From NCBI GenBank assembly GCA_914767715.1, contig OU612072.1:2854001-2918000 (forward strand): a DNA stretch of 64,000 bases, written 5' to 3'. The notes under the pieces are model-generated. The model saw nothing but the letters and a program-made list of their open reading frames with translations. It was not told the DNA's origin and did not search any database. Position 1 is the stretch's first letter. Each line of letters starts with the position of its first letter. Positions 24,560 to 35,395 of the stretch are shown in pieces. This stretch comes from Membranipora membranacea (lineage: Eukaryota > Bryozoa > Gymnolaemata > Cheilostomatida > Membraniporidae). The position numbers and the translations under genes are program-made.

Positions 24560-25480
24560 TACACTGTGATTTATAATTGTACTCTTAGGGATTAGGATTA
24601 GAATTAGGGTTCAAGATTATTGTGTTCTTACACATTCTGATATAATTTATTTGAAAATTACCAAAAATTTAGCTTCAACTCTGTCAAATATAGTCGGTAA
24701 TGTGTAGCTATAACGGTTTGTAATGATATGATAAATTTTTACTGAGCGATATGGTTAACTGTATATCAGTCATTATTGTTTTTGTAGTGCATTGTTTATG
24801 AGAGAACTAGCTATAACGTCAAAAGAAACCTAATAAATTAAACGAAACATTATGGCTCTTCAAGCGCGCCAAAATGGAGCAATTTTTCAGAATCAGAATT
24901 GGTTGATTGATCAACCTGGACAGGAAATGGGAGAAAGTAAATCAGAGCCAAATGTTTTGGCTCATAATCCTCATTTTGTATCGTCATTCTTCGTCATGTC
25001 CTATGACTGTGAATGACAATACAAATGAGGAATATTGTAACATGGTTGATAAAGTTAATAACTCAAAAAAATTATTTGTTTCAAGGGAAGGAGATTGGCG
25101 ATGCTTCATAATGCAGTAGGAAGACCATTCAATCATTATGCAATCATTCATGATTAAAATAGACGTAATACTATAATCAAGTTAATAGCATTAATTACTG
25201 TCCCGACTTGTATGCACAACATGACATAATTAGTTGGCGTGTATAAATTGGTCTTTGATGGATATTTTGACTTTTAATGGTATTAAACTTGAGTGATCTG
25301 TGAAATAATGGGCAAAAATCAAACATTGGAGAAAACGAAATTAAATATAATGTGTACATTACAATGTGTGAGTCAAAAAGTTTAGCAAAATACCAAAACA
25401 AGGTTCAAAATTGTTAAATAATTCAATGGATTAATGGTATAACAATAGTATAAAGTGATTGCCATAGATATCGTCAGTTA
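24560..25480. other. Interval with no gene found
   Basis: AT-rich spacer between the GPCR fragment and the 3' end of the TRIM gene. No motif noticed. Confidence 0.4.
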
Positions 25481-25487
25481 TTCTCTG

Positions 25488-28400
25488 TCAGTCTCTTTGG
25501 AGGTGATAAATAAGCACTGCACAATCACCATAGCGTGGCACAACCAACGTTCCTCCTGAGTAATCCATATGGCATATTATACTGTGATTCCTCATTTTCT
25601 TATCGTCACAGATTTGATGCACCATAAGACCTTTAGAACAGAGAACAGAAGAAATACATGCATGAATTGATGCATCTTTTTTTTATGTTGCAGCACGCAA
25701 CATGACAACATCAACACCATTATTTTCACACAATAATACAGGGATTTGATGATTTTGCATTCATTCGCATGATAATTCTGATGACCTGAGTTTTACAGTG
25801 GGTGTAATCGGATACAAAAATCTCATCACCTTTGTACAATATGAGTTGCATAGGGTGGCAATGATAGAGTGGAATGAGCTTGGGATGAGAGAAAACAACT
25901 CTGAGTAGTTAATAGTGGGCATGTTAATTAGCGCCATCAACCCATTCATTTTTTTGGGGTTGGTGAGATGGTGCAATCGGTTAGCGCGCTTGCTATCCAC
26001 TGCCGGGCGATAAGTACCACAAGAGTCGTGGGTTTTAATGCCATTGGGGAGCTTTCAAGGTTCATTGTTCCAGCCCCAAGCACCCTAGGGTGTATACCTC
26101 TTCAAGGAGAAAGCACATGACAATCTGCAAGAACTTTCAACAGAAGCCTACATGGATACACAATTGGATTTTTTAAATCCACTCATCATCAATCACACTT
26201 AATGAGCATTTATCGGTATGCCTGTAGTGCAACATGGAACACTCCAGTCTTTGATTCTGTTGGGGTAATCATCAGTAACAAATATAATACAAACCTGTTT
26301 CAACATCAAAGATAGAAAGATTGGTTTTCTGGCCACTGTGCGCTAATATCAGGTCGTGATCGTTGATTGAGGCCATCCCACAAGGATCAGGGTCTGTGCT
26401 GACGCACCAGAGCTGTTTCCCATCCTCCAGACTCATCTTGATAATCTTGGCTGCTCTCCTGTCTGATATGACAACACAGTCATATTTACAGCTGGTCATC
26501 GCCACATTCCCATTTGTTGTTAGAAAAGGAGGACACGGCACCCGCTTGACAACATCTCCCATCAGAGAGTAGATGATGATCTGTCTTTGTGTCCAGTTTC
26601 CTACAGCTACTCGATCGGAGCTCAGAAAAGCCATTATGTTGCCATAAAATTCTCTAAGCTTTGGATGATTCCACTGTCTGAGTTGAATACCATTCATGTC
26701 ATGAACAAAGATCTTTGATTGTGTTGCATTGTATATGACACTGTAAAGTTTCTCCTTATGTATAGCTAAACTGGTCACTGTCCCATTAAGCTTAGCGAAC
26801 ACTTTTCTTTTGCTTAAGCCTTGTTTATCTATCGACTCGATACTGCCTCCAATCTGTCCAAAATATATGCGTCCTTTCCATTGACACACTGCTGTACAAT
26901 TCAACGGGGTTTTGACTTCATTGATAAGGGCGAGTCCCATAGGAGGAAGAGCTGTGAAGAATGGTTTGCTCTCACAGGCCTGATCAATTGTATTCAACTT
27001 GCCACCATGTGACATCACCAGCTCTACATCTGCGCCAATAGTATTTCCTATACAAAACATAATAAATTTGACATTTTCAAAAATTCAACATTTCAAAATA
27101 GTGGGGAAGGTTTTGAACTCCTATTGGTTATAACAATTTTTTGTGCACACCTCTGACAACTCATTGGCTATATTTTGTTATTGTAATTCACAACGACGCA
27201 TGTTATGTCAAGTTCAAAGCATGGTAGTTGTTGGGCTAACTATTCTCCAATTTATTTTCCAATCATCAGATCACAGATTAATTCTTTGGAACGAACTGGG
27301 TTTCATTATAACTCACCGGCTTTTATTAGCGCCAGGTCTTCTTTAGGAGGCAGAAAAGGAAGAGGAGCAGCAATCAGAGATCCCAGATGTTCAAGAATTT
27401 TCTTGTGATTCTCAACAAAATCAACCTGTGTAAAATAGGATCCCGAAAGTATTGATTGACCTTGTGACCCATTTTAGTTGTTCAATAACAATAGCATTAG
27501 CATTGTCATTCATGTTCGTATTGTTAAGATGTAAATAGCAATCATAAATCCTGCCATAGGACATTAGAGTTATTACCCCATGTTTGTTAGATGGACAACT
27601 CTTTTAAACATGTGCTTTTCTTTTAGTTGTAGTTTGCACCAAGGAGTTTGGGTCCCAAACTCCCTGTTTACACACCATATCATTTATTTTCTTTCTTACA
27701 AAATAGAAGAAACCTTGACATTGTTTATACAACTAGGTAGAATTTGTAGTGTTAGTTACAACTCTATTTTGTTTATATACTTTCTGGTTATGGCATTGGA
27801 GATGTCAACATTATAATACTTGTTCCTCTCATAATATTCCTTGATTACGCTACACTACATCAGTGTGTTTCACCCAATATGGCACACTCCCAATCAACAC
27901 ACATCTATGATTAGTAGATCATTTATAGGAAGAAAGAGGGTAAGTTTGCTAAGTCATTACCAACCTGATGAAAATTGCTGACCCTCACATCATTCCTGTG
28001 TAGTTCTCTCTCCAATTCAAAATGCCTTACTGATGCATTTTGTTCCAAAAATATATCCATCTCTTTCTTCCCAATGTCTCTATGCTTGTAGATCTCATCC
28101 TCCAACCTAACATAAGCATCTCCAATCCGCTTCAACTAAAACATGTAAGATACATGAAACATTAGGTCATGTAAGTCTTACATGTTCCTTCATGACCTTA
28201 CATGTTCTTACATGACCTAATGTTTCATGTATCTTACACATATCTTCTTGTTTAAACTGATAATCTTAAGTTTTACAAGCAGTTCAAAGGAATTTGGTGT
28301 GGAGTGACTTATGAAGTCCCACGGCGTTGTAATTTATGACAGGGGTATTTAAAGACAACATCCGAACTTTAAATTTTACATTTTTATGGTATTTCTCACA

Positions 28401-31400
28401 GAACACGTTTTATAATGTTGAAACTTATGAGGTATTGTTTTAAAACAAAATTGATGCCTTATTTTGTTTTCCTTTTTGCAGATTAATACAAACAATATTC
28501 TCTGTCACAAACATGTTTTTGGTTCCTAGGAAAATGTTTGACCAGAAATCCCTCTTAAAAGTCAGCTGTTGTTTATGAAGGCAAAATCTAGTCAGTAGGA
28601 TAGGGATAACACACTGGGTGAATCACTATACTCTTAGCAATAATATACCTTATCTATACCATACAAGTCGTCTGCCCTTCTATATTTTGGGCGTAGTCGG
28701 ACAGACTGTCTGTGCTGAAAGGGCGTGGAAGGGCATGGAAGGACAAAGATGTTTCATGAACACAAAGAAAACCTTCATCAATATTTCAATAGGCAGTCCT
28801 CCAGACAACGCCATTTTGATTATCTTTTCTTAGGCGGATTTGTTAAACAGGTGAGAGGACAACTTTAAAGATAGACTCAAATTCGAGCTCAGAATACTTT
28901 CTTCAAAGTTGATACATGGCATAACATCAGCTTCACAATTGCAGAACCTAGAATATTCCCAACTTATTACTAATATCCTAACTCACCTGTTTGTCTCTGG
29001 CTTTGTGTAGTTGATCGACCAGGTTGATTGTTGCTTTATCCCAGTCAATAAGTGCTCTTGTTGTTTCTATGACTAGTTTCTTTGCTTCCATTTCTCTGTG
29101 TTTAGCCCTCGCTCGAAGTTCATCCAGCTCCAATTCAAAAGCATACGCCAAATCACCCAAATCTGTGAACTTGTGAGGCTCTCCTGGTAATGACGAAAAA
29201 TGTGTTGGTGGGGAAGAGTAACTACCATATTAAAGACTATCCAAGGCCAATCAAAACTTTATGATAAGTAACTGCCTGGTCATAACATGCATTCGTCTTT
29301 GGGTAGTCTCTAAGTTGTAAAAATTATATTTTTAGAGTCATTCGGATAATAACACGAAAGAGCCAGTAGCGCTCTTTGTATGAAAATCAGACTTAGCTCT
29401 TCAGGCCTCTGACTTCAACGTGTTAGCTTTCACAGCATAGATCAGGATATGATATGCCCCTAAATTAATGCTCAGAAGTTTGTTACTTGACATGTGTTTG
29501 TTGAATATAACTGTACCACCTACCCCCCGTACAGTTCCAGGAGTTGTCTGGTAAGCATTTCAAGCAGAAAACAGCATAGCACTCAGGACATCCCAGAGAT
29601 AACTCCTGGTTGCGATGATTTTTGCATGTTCTCCTTCCAAACTTTTTCGCTTTGCCCCAGTTCAAGGCGATCTCCACAACTTCATGCTCCGGATAGATGT
29701 CAATGTGCGACTTCAATTGAAGAAAGTAGAACATGTAACTTTTATAAAAACTTAACTTTCAATAAAATACCATGTAGTGCCATTGGAATTGGGAATCGAT
29801 TTATGCCTGCAGAAATATTGCTTTGTCATAGACAAACGGCAAATCAATTCTGTAACCCTAAACCACTAGATATAATACTTAATAGAGCACAAGTTTTCTT
29901 TTTGCGAAAAACAACTTCTAAGAGTGAAATCACTAAACTATGAGCGCGCTGAATAAATAATGACCTATCCGAAAGATTCTTATTTCACATTTAGGAAGGG
30001 TGACTATGCAATATACAACATGGTCCAATGCAGGCCCAAAGTTGTGGTACAGCTGTTTATCCCAAGGATATAGTCTATCTGGATGAGTATATAATGAAAT
30101 GGGTTGTTTTCAATGTAGAACAAATCGACGTAAAATAGACAGTTTTCGAGCTCTGATTTAGGCCTCAATTCGGAGTTGTCCTCTCTCCAGTTTGGTACTT
30201 TTAACCCACGCCGCATAGGAAAAACATGCTGAAAAGAGGGTTATCTTGAAAACCACTTATAAAAGGATAAAAATTATTTTTGATTCAAAATCTGCAACAT
30301 TGAAAACTCATATGGACATAGTTTGGGAAATAATTTTAGTAATTGGATAGTCAATTATAGCATTTTCTGCCTGTTTTGCGGACAATTTGGCAGGATTTTT
30401 CATGAACTTCGTCACTAAAATTAAGATTTATCAACATTCAAACCTCCAATGATTCGGAAACCCTGTCTCAGAGGGTTTTCAATGGTGCAGACTCTGAATC
30501 AAAAATCAGTTTTGAACATCCTATCATAAGCGGTTTTCAAGATAACCCTCTTTCAACAGGTTTTTCCTATGCGGCGTGGGTTAAAAAGTACCAAACTGAA
30601 AAGAGGACAACTCCGAATTGAGGCATAAATAAGAGCTCAGAAAACTGTCTATAACAGAATTTCATTTTACCTTACCTCTTCTCACATCACTGATTGGATT
30701 TTGCGAGGGTAAAAGTTTTGTAAAACAACTATTATGATTCTTACCCCAGCATGGTTATCACAGAACGCATTGTTGCAGTTATAGCAGTACATATCTGCTA
30801 GATTCATATCTTTCTTTTTCTTCTTGACACAGACATGGCAGTTGACTATATCAGGCTCCTTTTCTGAAGCCTTTGGTAAGGCAGATGGTAGTGAATCAAC
30901 AGTGTTCTCTGCTACTGATCTAGGGGTACAAACAAAATTGGTGAACTAAGTAGGTTGCATAGAAATGTACAGCTAAATCGATCCTATCAGAAAGCTACAT
31001 GTGTAGTATGAATACATTGCCCTATGTCTGGCCTGAAGGTCGCTACGGTAGATAGAAATTCATCGACCTTACATGCTGTGTGATTTGATTATGCATCGTT
31101 GCGGACTCATGTGTGGACTGCTGTGAACAAACTGTTGGCACAGATGGTTTTATAGTTTAGCAGCGGAGCTATTTAACCAATTACAAGGGGAAATAATGAA
31201 GTACAAAATTTGATTATTTTCAACCCGAGGTAGCCTACTTTCTCAATTGTAAAGACTCAGGTTCATGTGAATAAAAATATATTGAAACATTTGCTCAGGA
31301 AAATCACAATATTTTAAACATGACTGTCAACCAAATACGCAGTTGTGAAGACATCCATGGTGGGATCACCATATTACACTGAGTAGGATGGGACAGCTTG

Positions 31401-31591
31401 ACTCACATGACAATAGTATAATTCAATCACCTGCATGTTGGGCACGAGAAGGATTCATACGATACCTCTGATAGTCTCAACAGACAATCTTTACAGAGTA
31501 CATGAGAACAAGGAAGACGTTTAGGTTTGTGTAGATGAGGCTCATACTCCATACAAATCATACACTGCACAGCTTCACTCCTGGATGCCAT
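25488..31591 (-). CDS. TRIM-type E3 ubiquitin ligase: RING, two B-boxes, coiled coil, beta-propeller-like C-terminus
   Basis: Coding exons: 31591-31431, 30919-30745, 29710-29524, 29183-28987, 28135-27965, 27425-27317, 27047-26295, 25630-25488; phases 2,0,1,0,0,1,1 join into 631 residues ending at TGA. Residues about 9-53 are a C3HC4 RING (CMICMEY, LPCSHVLCKDCL, CPTC), which in this family binds an E2 enzyme. A first B-box-like zinc site follows (CHVC...CYNCNNAFCDNH), then a B-box 2 (CKNH...CPECYAVFCLKC). About 150 residues of charged helix (LELDELRARAKHREMEAK) form the dimerising coiled coil. The last 300 residues contain beta-strand repeats of a propeller type (GNWTQRQIIIYSL, ISDRRAAKIIKMS, LILAHSGQKTNLSIFD), closest in feel to NHL/WD propellers. 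A 5' UTR acceptor lies at 31609. Such proteins tag substrates chosen by the propeller; the substrate is unknown. Confidence 0.9.
25955..26130 (+). mobile_element. tRNA-derived SINE in last intron of the TRIM gene
   Basis: GATGGTGCAATCGGTTAGCG matches the 5' half of an Arg/Ile-type tRNA with its A box, and GAGTCGTGGGTTTTAATGCC is an eroded B-box arm at tRNA distance. A body including CCCAAGCACCCTAGGGTG follows. Antisense to the host gene. Confidence 0.55.
28144..28238. repeat. 32-bp perfect inverted repeat beside a splice acceptor
   Basis: The arms 28144-28175 and 28207-28238 are exact complements, with a 31-nt loop that itself contains CTTACATG words. The left arm ends 8 nt upstream of the acceptor of TRIM exon 28135-27965, so in the transcript it would fold over the branch-point region. 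Confidence 0.85.
30135..30652. mobile_element. Foldback/MITE in TRIM intron 2
   Basis: The ends ATAGACAGTTTTCGAGCTC and GAGCTCAGAAAACTGTCTAT are inverted copies. Arms of about 150 nt include TTTTTAACCCACGCCGCATAGG and its complement. A diverged relative lies at 10033-10405. No coding frame of its own. Confidence 0.8.
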
Positions 31592-31619
31592 AACTGTGAC
31601 TACAGTATCTGTAATGGAG

Positions 31620-33620
31620 AGAAAACAAAAATTTAAGGGAGAAAATCAGATGAGTTAATTTACAGGTAAATGATCCTAATATGAATCACAGTGCCTGAAA
31701 AAATTATGTACATCACCATTTTACGCAGCCAATTGGCTACAGTGTATAGTTAGTTATTTTCCAGAGTCAGAGTTGACAACAGGAGCAAAAGACGATGCCA
31801 TCCAGTGGCTGTGTGACTTTCTTTTGTCATCTTGTTAGTAGCATTACAATTGAAGGCTCATAAGACATGTTGTGAGGCCGTCTTGAGACATTGTCTTATT
31901 ATTAAATAAAGTTTTAAGTTATCAGAGGTGGTCCTACATATACTTTTTCTTTTCGACAGTAGCCTCAAACTTTTGGATGAAGTATGAGGTGTTGTCTTCT
32001 GTTTTCTGGCTCTACTCTCCAGAAAACAACAGGCAGCTTCTCAATCTACTTCCAAAAAAACAAGGCTACCCCAATAAAACACAAAAGTAGCTGCATGACA
32101 ACTAATAGCCTTCAAAGTGAGCCCAAAAACAGCGCAATCAGGCAACTCTGACTGAGGTTACAACTAGTCAAAGTAAACCTAGCAGACTTTTGTTGGCAAG
32201 CATTGCTTAGGGGGTTACGATGTTATGATATAAATTATACATACATTATGCCAATAAGTTTACCATTCTAGTCTCTGTACTTTTGTTATTCCGACAAAAA
32301 TTGTTGAAACTGGTTGAAATCAGACATAGCTCATGCCATCAAAGAGGTTATTCCAACAAAAAAGGAAAAATTTTTTTCAGGAGACAAGCATCTGTTAGAG
32401 ACTCTAACAAATTTGTTAGAGTCTCTAACAAATTGTTAGAGTAGAGAATATTAACATAAGCCTCAGATCCACTCAAGGATTTTTCAGTAAAGCTTGTGAG
32501 TGGATCGGAGGCTTGTGGTGGTGGTTTTGGCCTCAGCTATTTCAGCATGTGATTGGATCTTTGGCTTGAGTTGAGGTGGTGGTCTGGCTCGGCCACAGCT
32601 ACGCTTTAGAATGTCTGACTTGACTTGAGGCCCTAAGGCTGCCAACAAGCTTCAGGTTCACTCACAAACCTTTTGCAGAATTCAGTCATGGGTATCTGGG
32701 AGATCAGACATAGTACATATTTCAAAAGCCCATTATCAACCCATTGGTTGGGTGGTTGATAAGAATCCGTGACAACTCGAAAATGCAATTTCAAAAATCA
32801 AACCACAAACACCATTTTTGAAATGAACATTTTCGAAGTGTCCGTATACCGGTTGATAGTAGACTTTTGCAATATGTTGTGTACTATGTCTGATCCAGCA
32901 GGTGCCCATGATGACTGCAGTGGGTCTGACTCTGAGGCTGTGTTGTGACCATGATTGATAGCTATGACTATGATGGCCAAGTGGTGGTTCTGTGGGGTTC
33001 TGTTGACAGTCTCAATCAATCAACACAACAATAAAATCAATGAATCAACAACAAGCAATCAATCAACCACCAACCATCATCATCAATAATGAAATGATGA
33101 TCATGATGATGATGATGAAAAAAAAAACAGACAGGTGTGCTTGCTTTGCTTTGTTGCTAAATATGCATATTGATGAGAGGATTGGAGGGATAAAAGTCAA
33201 GGGACTTTCTGGGTAACAATATATACAGAGCAATACTCCAGAGATTTGGGTAGCATTAGGGTAGCATGAGGAAGTTTTTAGGGAGAAAAGATTTGCTCTA
33301 TCTGTATTTTCCTGTAACTTCGTTGCATCCCAAAGTATTAATTAAGATGACCTTGGAATGTCAATAGACAACAAAAAGTCTACTGGTTTCGTATCAAAAT
33401 TTTACTTTTATGTCCAGTGACAAAGAGAGGACAACTAATAATAATAACAGAAAAAGAAGACAATTCCTCATTACTTGATTCGAGGGTGGAACATTTTTCC
33501 CAACACTCTAACCATCCTTGCCTCTAACATTCGAGAGTTCGAGATAGTTAAATACGCCTATGCTTGCCTGCCATTTTACTCCTTTGTTCACCAAACAAAA
33601 GGCCTTTTGTTACACAACTC
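31620..33620. other. Interval with no gene found
   Basis: Upstream of the TRIM gene. It holds a perfect 36-bp palindrome (32394-32429), an imperfect 18-bp inverted repeat, AAGCCTC(A/C)GATCCACTCA (32458-32515), and ATCA/GATG-rich low-complexity sequence (33000-33120). Confidence 0.5.
32394..32429. repeat. Perfect 36-bp palindrome
   Basis: GTTAGAGACTCTAACAAA is followed immediately by its exact reverse complement, and half of it (AACAAATTGTTAGAG) repeats once more to the right. Confidence 0.95.
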
Positions 33621-33627
33621 TCATAGC

Positions 33628-33990
33628 AGGGGCGTATATTCATAATGATCGGGCGCAGCCCGATCCACACGCCGTAGGCGTGGCGGGGAGGGTGTGGGAG
33701 GGGCGCTTAAGCGCCCTCCCACCACGGAAATGTTTGCATATCGGTAGCAAAATAGTGCAAGCAGAGAGGTATTTCAATTGCTCACTGAGCTGTTGGGTAC
33801 TTTCAGAAATCAACTCAATAGCAGTAGAAGATTGCGGTAAAAATGCTCCAGTTAAAAAGCACTCATTTGAAAAAAAACTGACCTTGATGGGATTCGTACC
33901 CACAACAATCTGATTAACAGTGATTATGAGGCAGACGCTCTACACACTGAGCTATTCAGCCATTCACGGAAATTTGTGGGCCGTGAGTGA
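33628..33990 (-). mobile_element. GC-hairpin SINE with tRNA-Met-like head, copy b
   Basis: On the minus strand the head (33975-33880) shows an A box (TAGCTCAGTGTGTAGAGCG), an anticodon region CTCATAATC as in elongator tRNA-Met, and a B box (GGGTACGAATCCC). The body ends at 33635 with three GC-rich hairpins: GATCGGGCGCAGCCCGATC, CCACACGCCGTAGGCGTGG, and GGGCGCTTAAGCGCCC. These stand out sharply in AT-rich surroundings. Copy a (13318-13720) lacks the middle hairpin. Confidence 0.75.
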
Positions 33991-33999
33991 TAATATACG

Positions 34000-34830
34000 C
34001 CACTGTCTCATAGGTGCATTGGGGCATGTCTCCCTGACATCGGCCCCCAAGGCCTATCCAACATACTACAGCATAGGTGTACATTATTTTGTAATGTTCA
34101 TTTTTGTTACAGTGATGGTGAGTACGAGGTATTTAACTTGTATTTTCCAGTGACGAACAGCTGGTTCCCACTACCACACAAAGTAATTTACTAGGGGTTG
34201 TTATTGAGCCTGACCTTTTCTTAGCTTCACTAGAAGTTGCCTTCAAGCTGTTTAAAGAAAGGTTCCTGCCGATAACCTGCTAAGACCCCTGTCTTGTTCT
34301 AACAGTAAAACTCTTGATGAGTTTTGAGACAATGCTCTTGCACCACAAAGTCAAGATAGTCTGTAGATGTTAGAACGACACAATCACTATTTATGAATGC
34401 GTTGAAGTGCGTTTGATAGTTTGTTATTCAACTTAGGTGACTGATTTTAATTATGAGTACCTACTTGATCTCTGTATAGTGCCTGGAAGCTCAATCAGGT
34501 AATCAAGACGGTGTATCAGTATCATAGGCCTCTCAGCCAAGTTAAATTAGCTAAAGACTCCAACCCAATTTCTAATGAAGGAAAGAGGAATCAGTCTGTG
34601 TTCACTCTAAAATTGATGTTCAAATTCTATATTCAATGTTGAATTAATGGTTTCACAGATTAGAGGTATCTCATCTAAAATCAAGAGTGGCCTACTCCTT
34701 CAAAACACAAGAATCTAATCCTAAACTATTATTCCGAAACTTAATCCATTTAACCCCCAAGCAGATATGACTACTACTTATTTCTGTCCTGCTTTAACAG
34801 TAGTTCACAATAATAATTATCTATGATTTA
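34000..34830. other. Interval with no gene found
   Basis: No exon or repeat recognised. Confidence 0.4.
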
Positions 34831-34836
34831 AAACTC

Positions 34837-35011
34837 GATATGAGCACAGTACGCGAATTACCTGCGTTTGACTGTGGGTCACAACGATTTCCCACTTGAT
34901 ATGAGCACAGTACGCGAACTACCTGCGTTTAACTGTGGGTCACAATGATTTCCGACTTTGATATGAGGAAAGTACGCGAATTGCCTGCGTTTGACTGTGG
35001 GTCACAATAAT
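34837..35011. repeat. Minisatellite, 61-bp unit, about three copies
   Basis: Each unit contains GATATGAGCACAGTACGCGAA, or a variant, then TGCGTTTGACTGTGGGTCAC. The units differ by a few substitutions, and the third is shortened at its end. Confidence 0.9.
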
Positions 35012-35395
35012 TAAACCTCCTAAAGTTAATTTTGAATCCTGTTTCAGGGTGTTGCTATAGTAACAATTTATCACGACTTACTTCAGTTGATTGCAAAGAA
35101 ATGTCTTATGAACTCTGAGTGAATTTGACCTAATGTCTGAGCACCTGGCGAACCGTCCTGAATTACTTCGCCAATTAATATATGCATAGAAATAAACCAC
35201 AACAGTTTATTCACTAAATTTATGGTTTATTGTATTGATACTTATAAAAAAATGATAATGTAATTCAAATGATACTCACAGTATATTGGTCCTCTTTAGT
35301 TTAAGCGTTCTAACAAAGATCGTCTGGTTTAAAACTAGTAATTATTATTAAATCAAAAATTATAATATCTTTTACTAGCTATGTAAAAAGTTGAC

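Noticed and set aside
26363-27012. Plus-strand frames over the TRIM propeller exon
   Set aside because: Antisense shadows of a 753-bp coding exon.
28598-28616. I-SceI-like site TAGGGATAACA
   Set aside because: Only about 11 of 18 positions match and no homing endonuclease gene is present.
33880-33975. A functional tRNA-Met gene
   Set aside because: The A and B boxes and the CAT anticodon region are present, but the acceptor stem does not pair and the sequence continues into a repeated SINE body.
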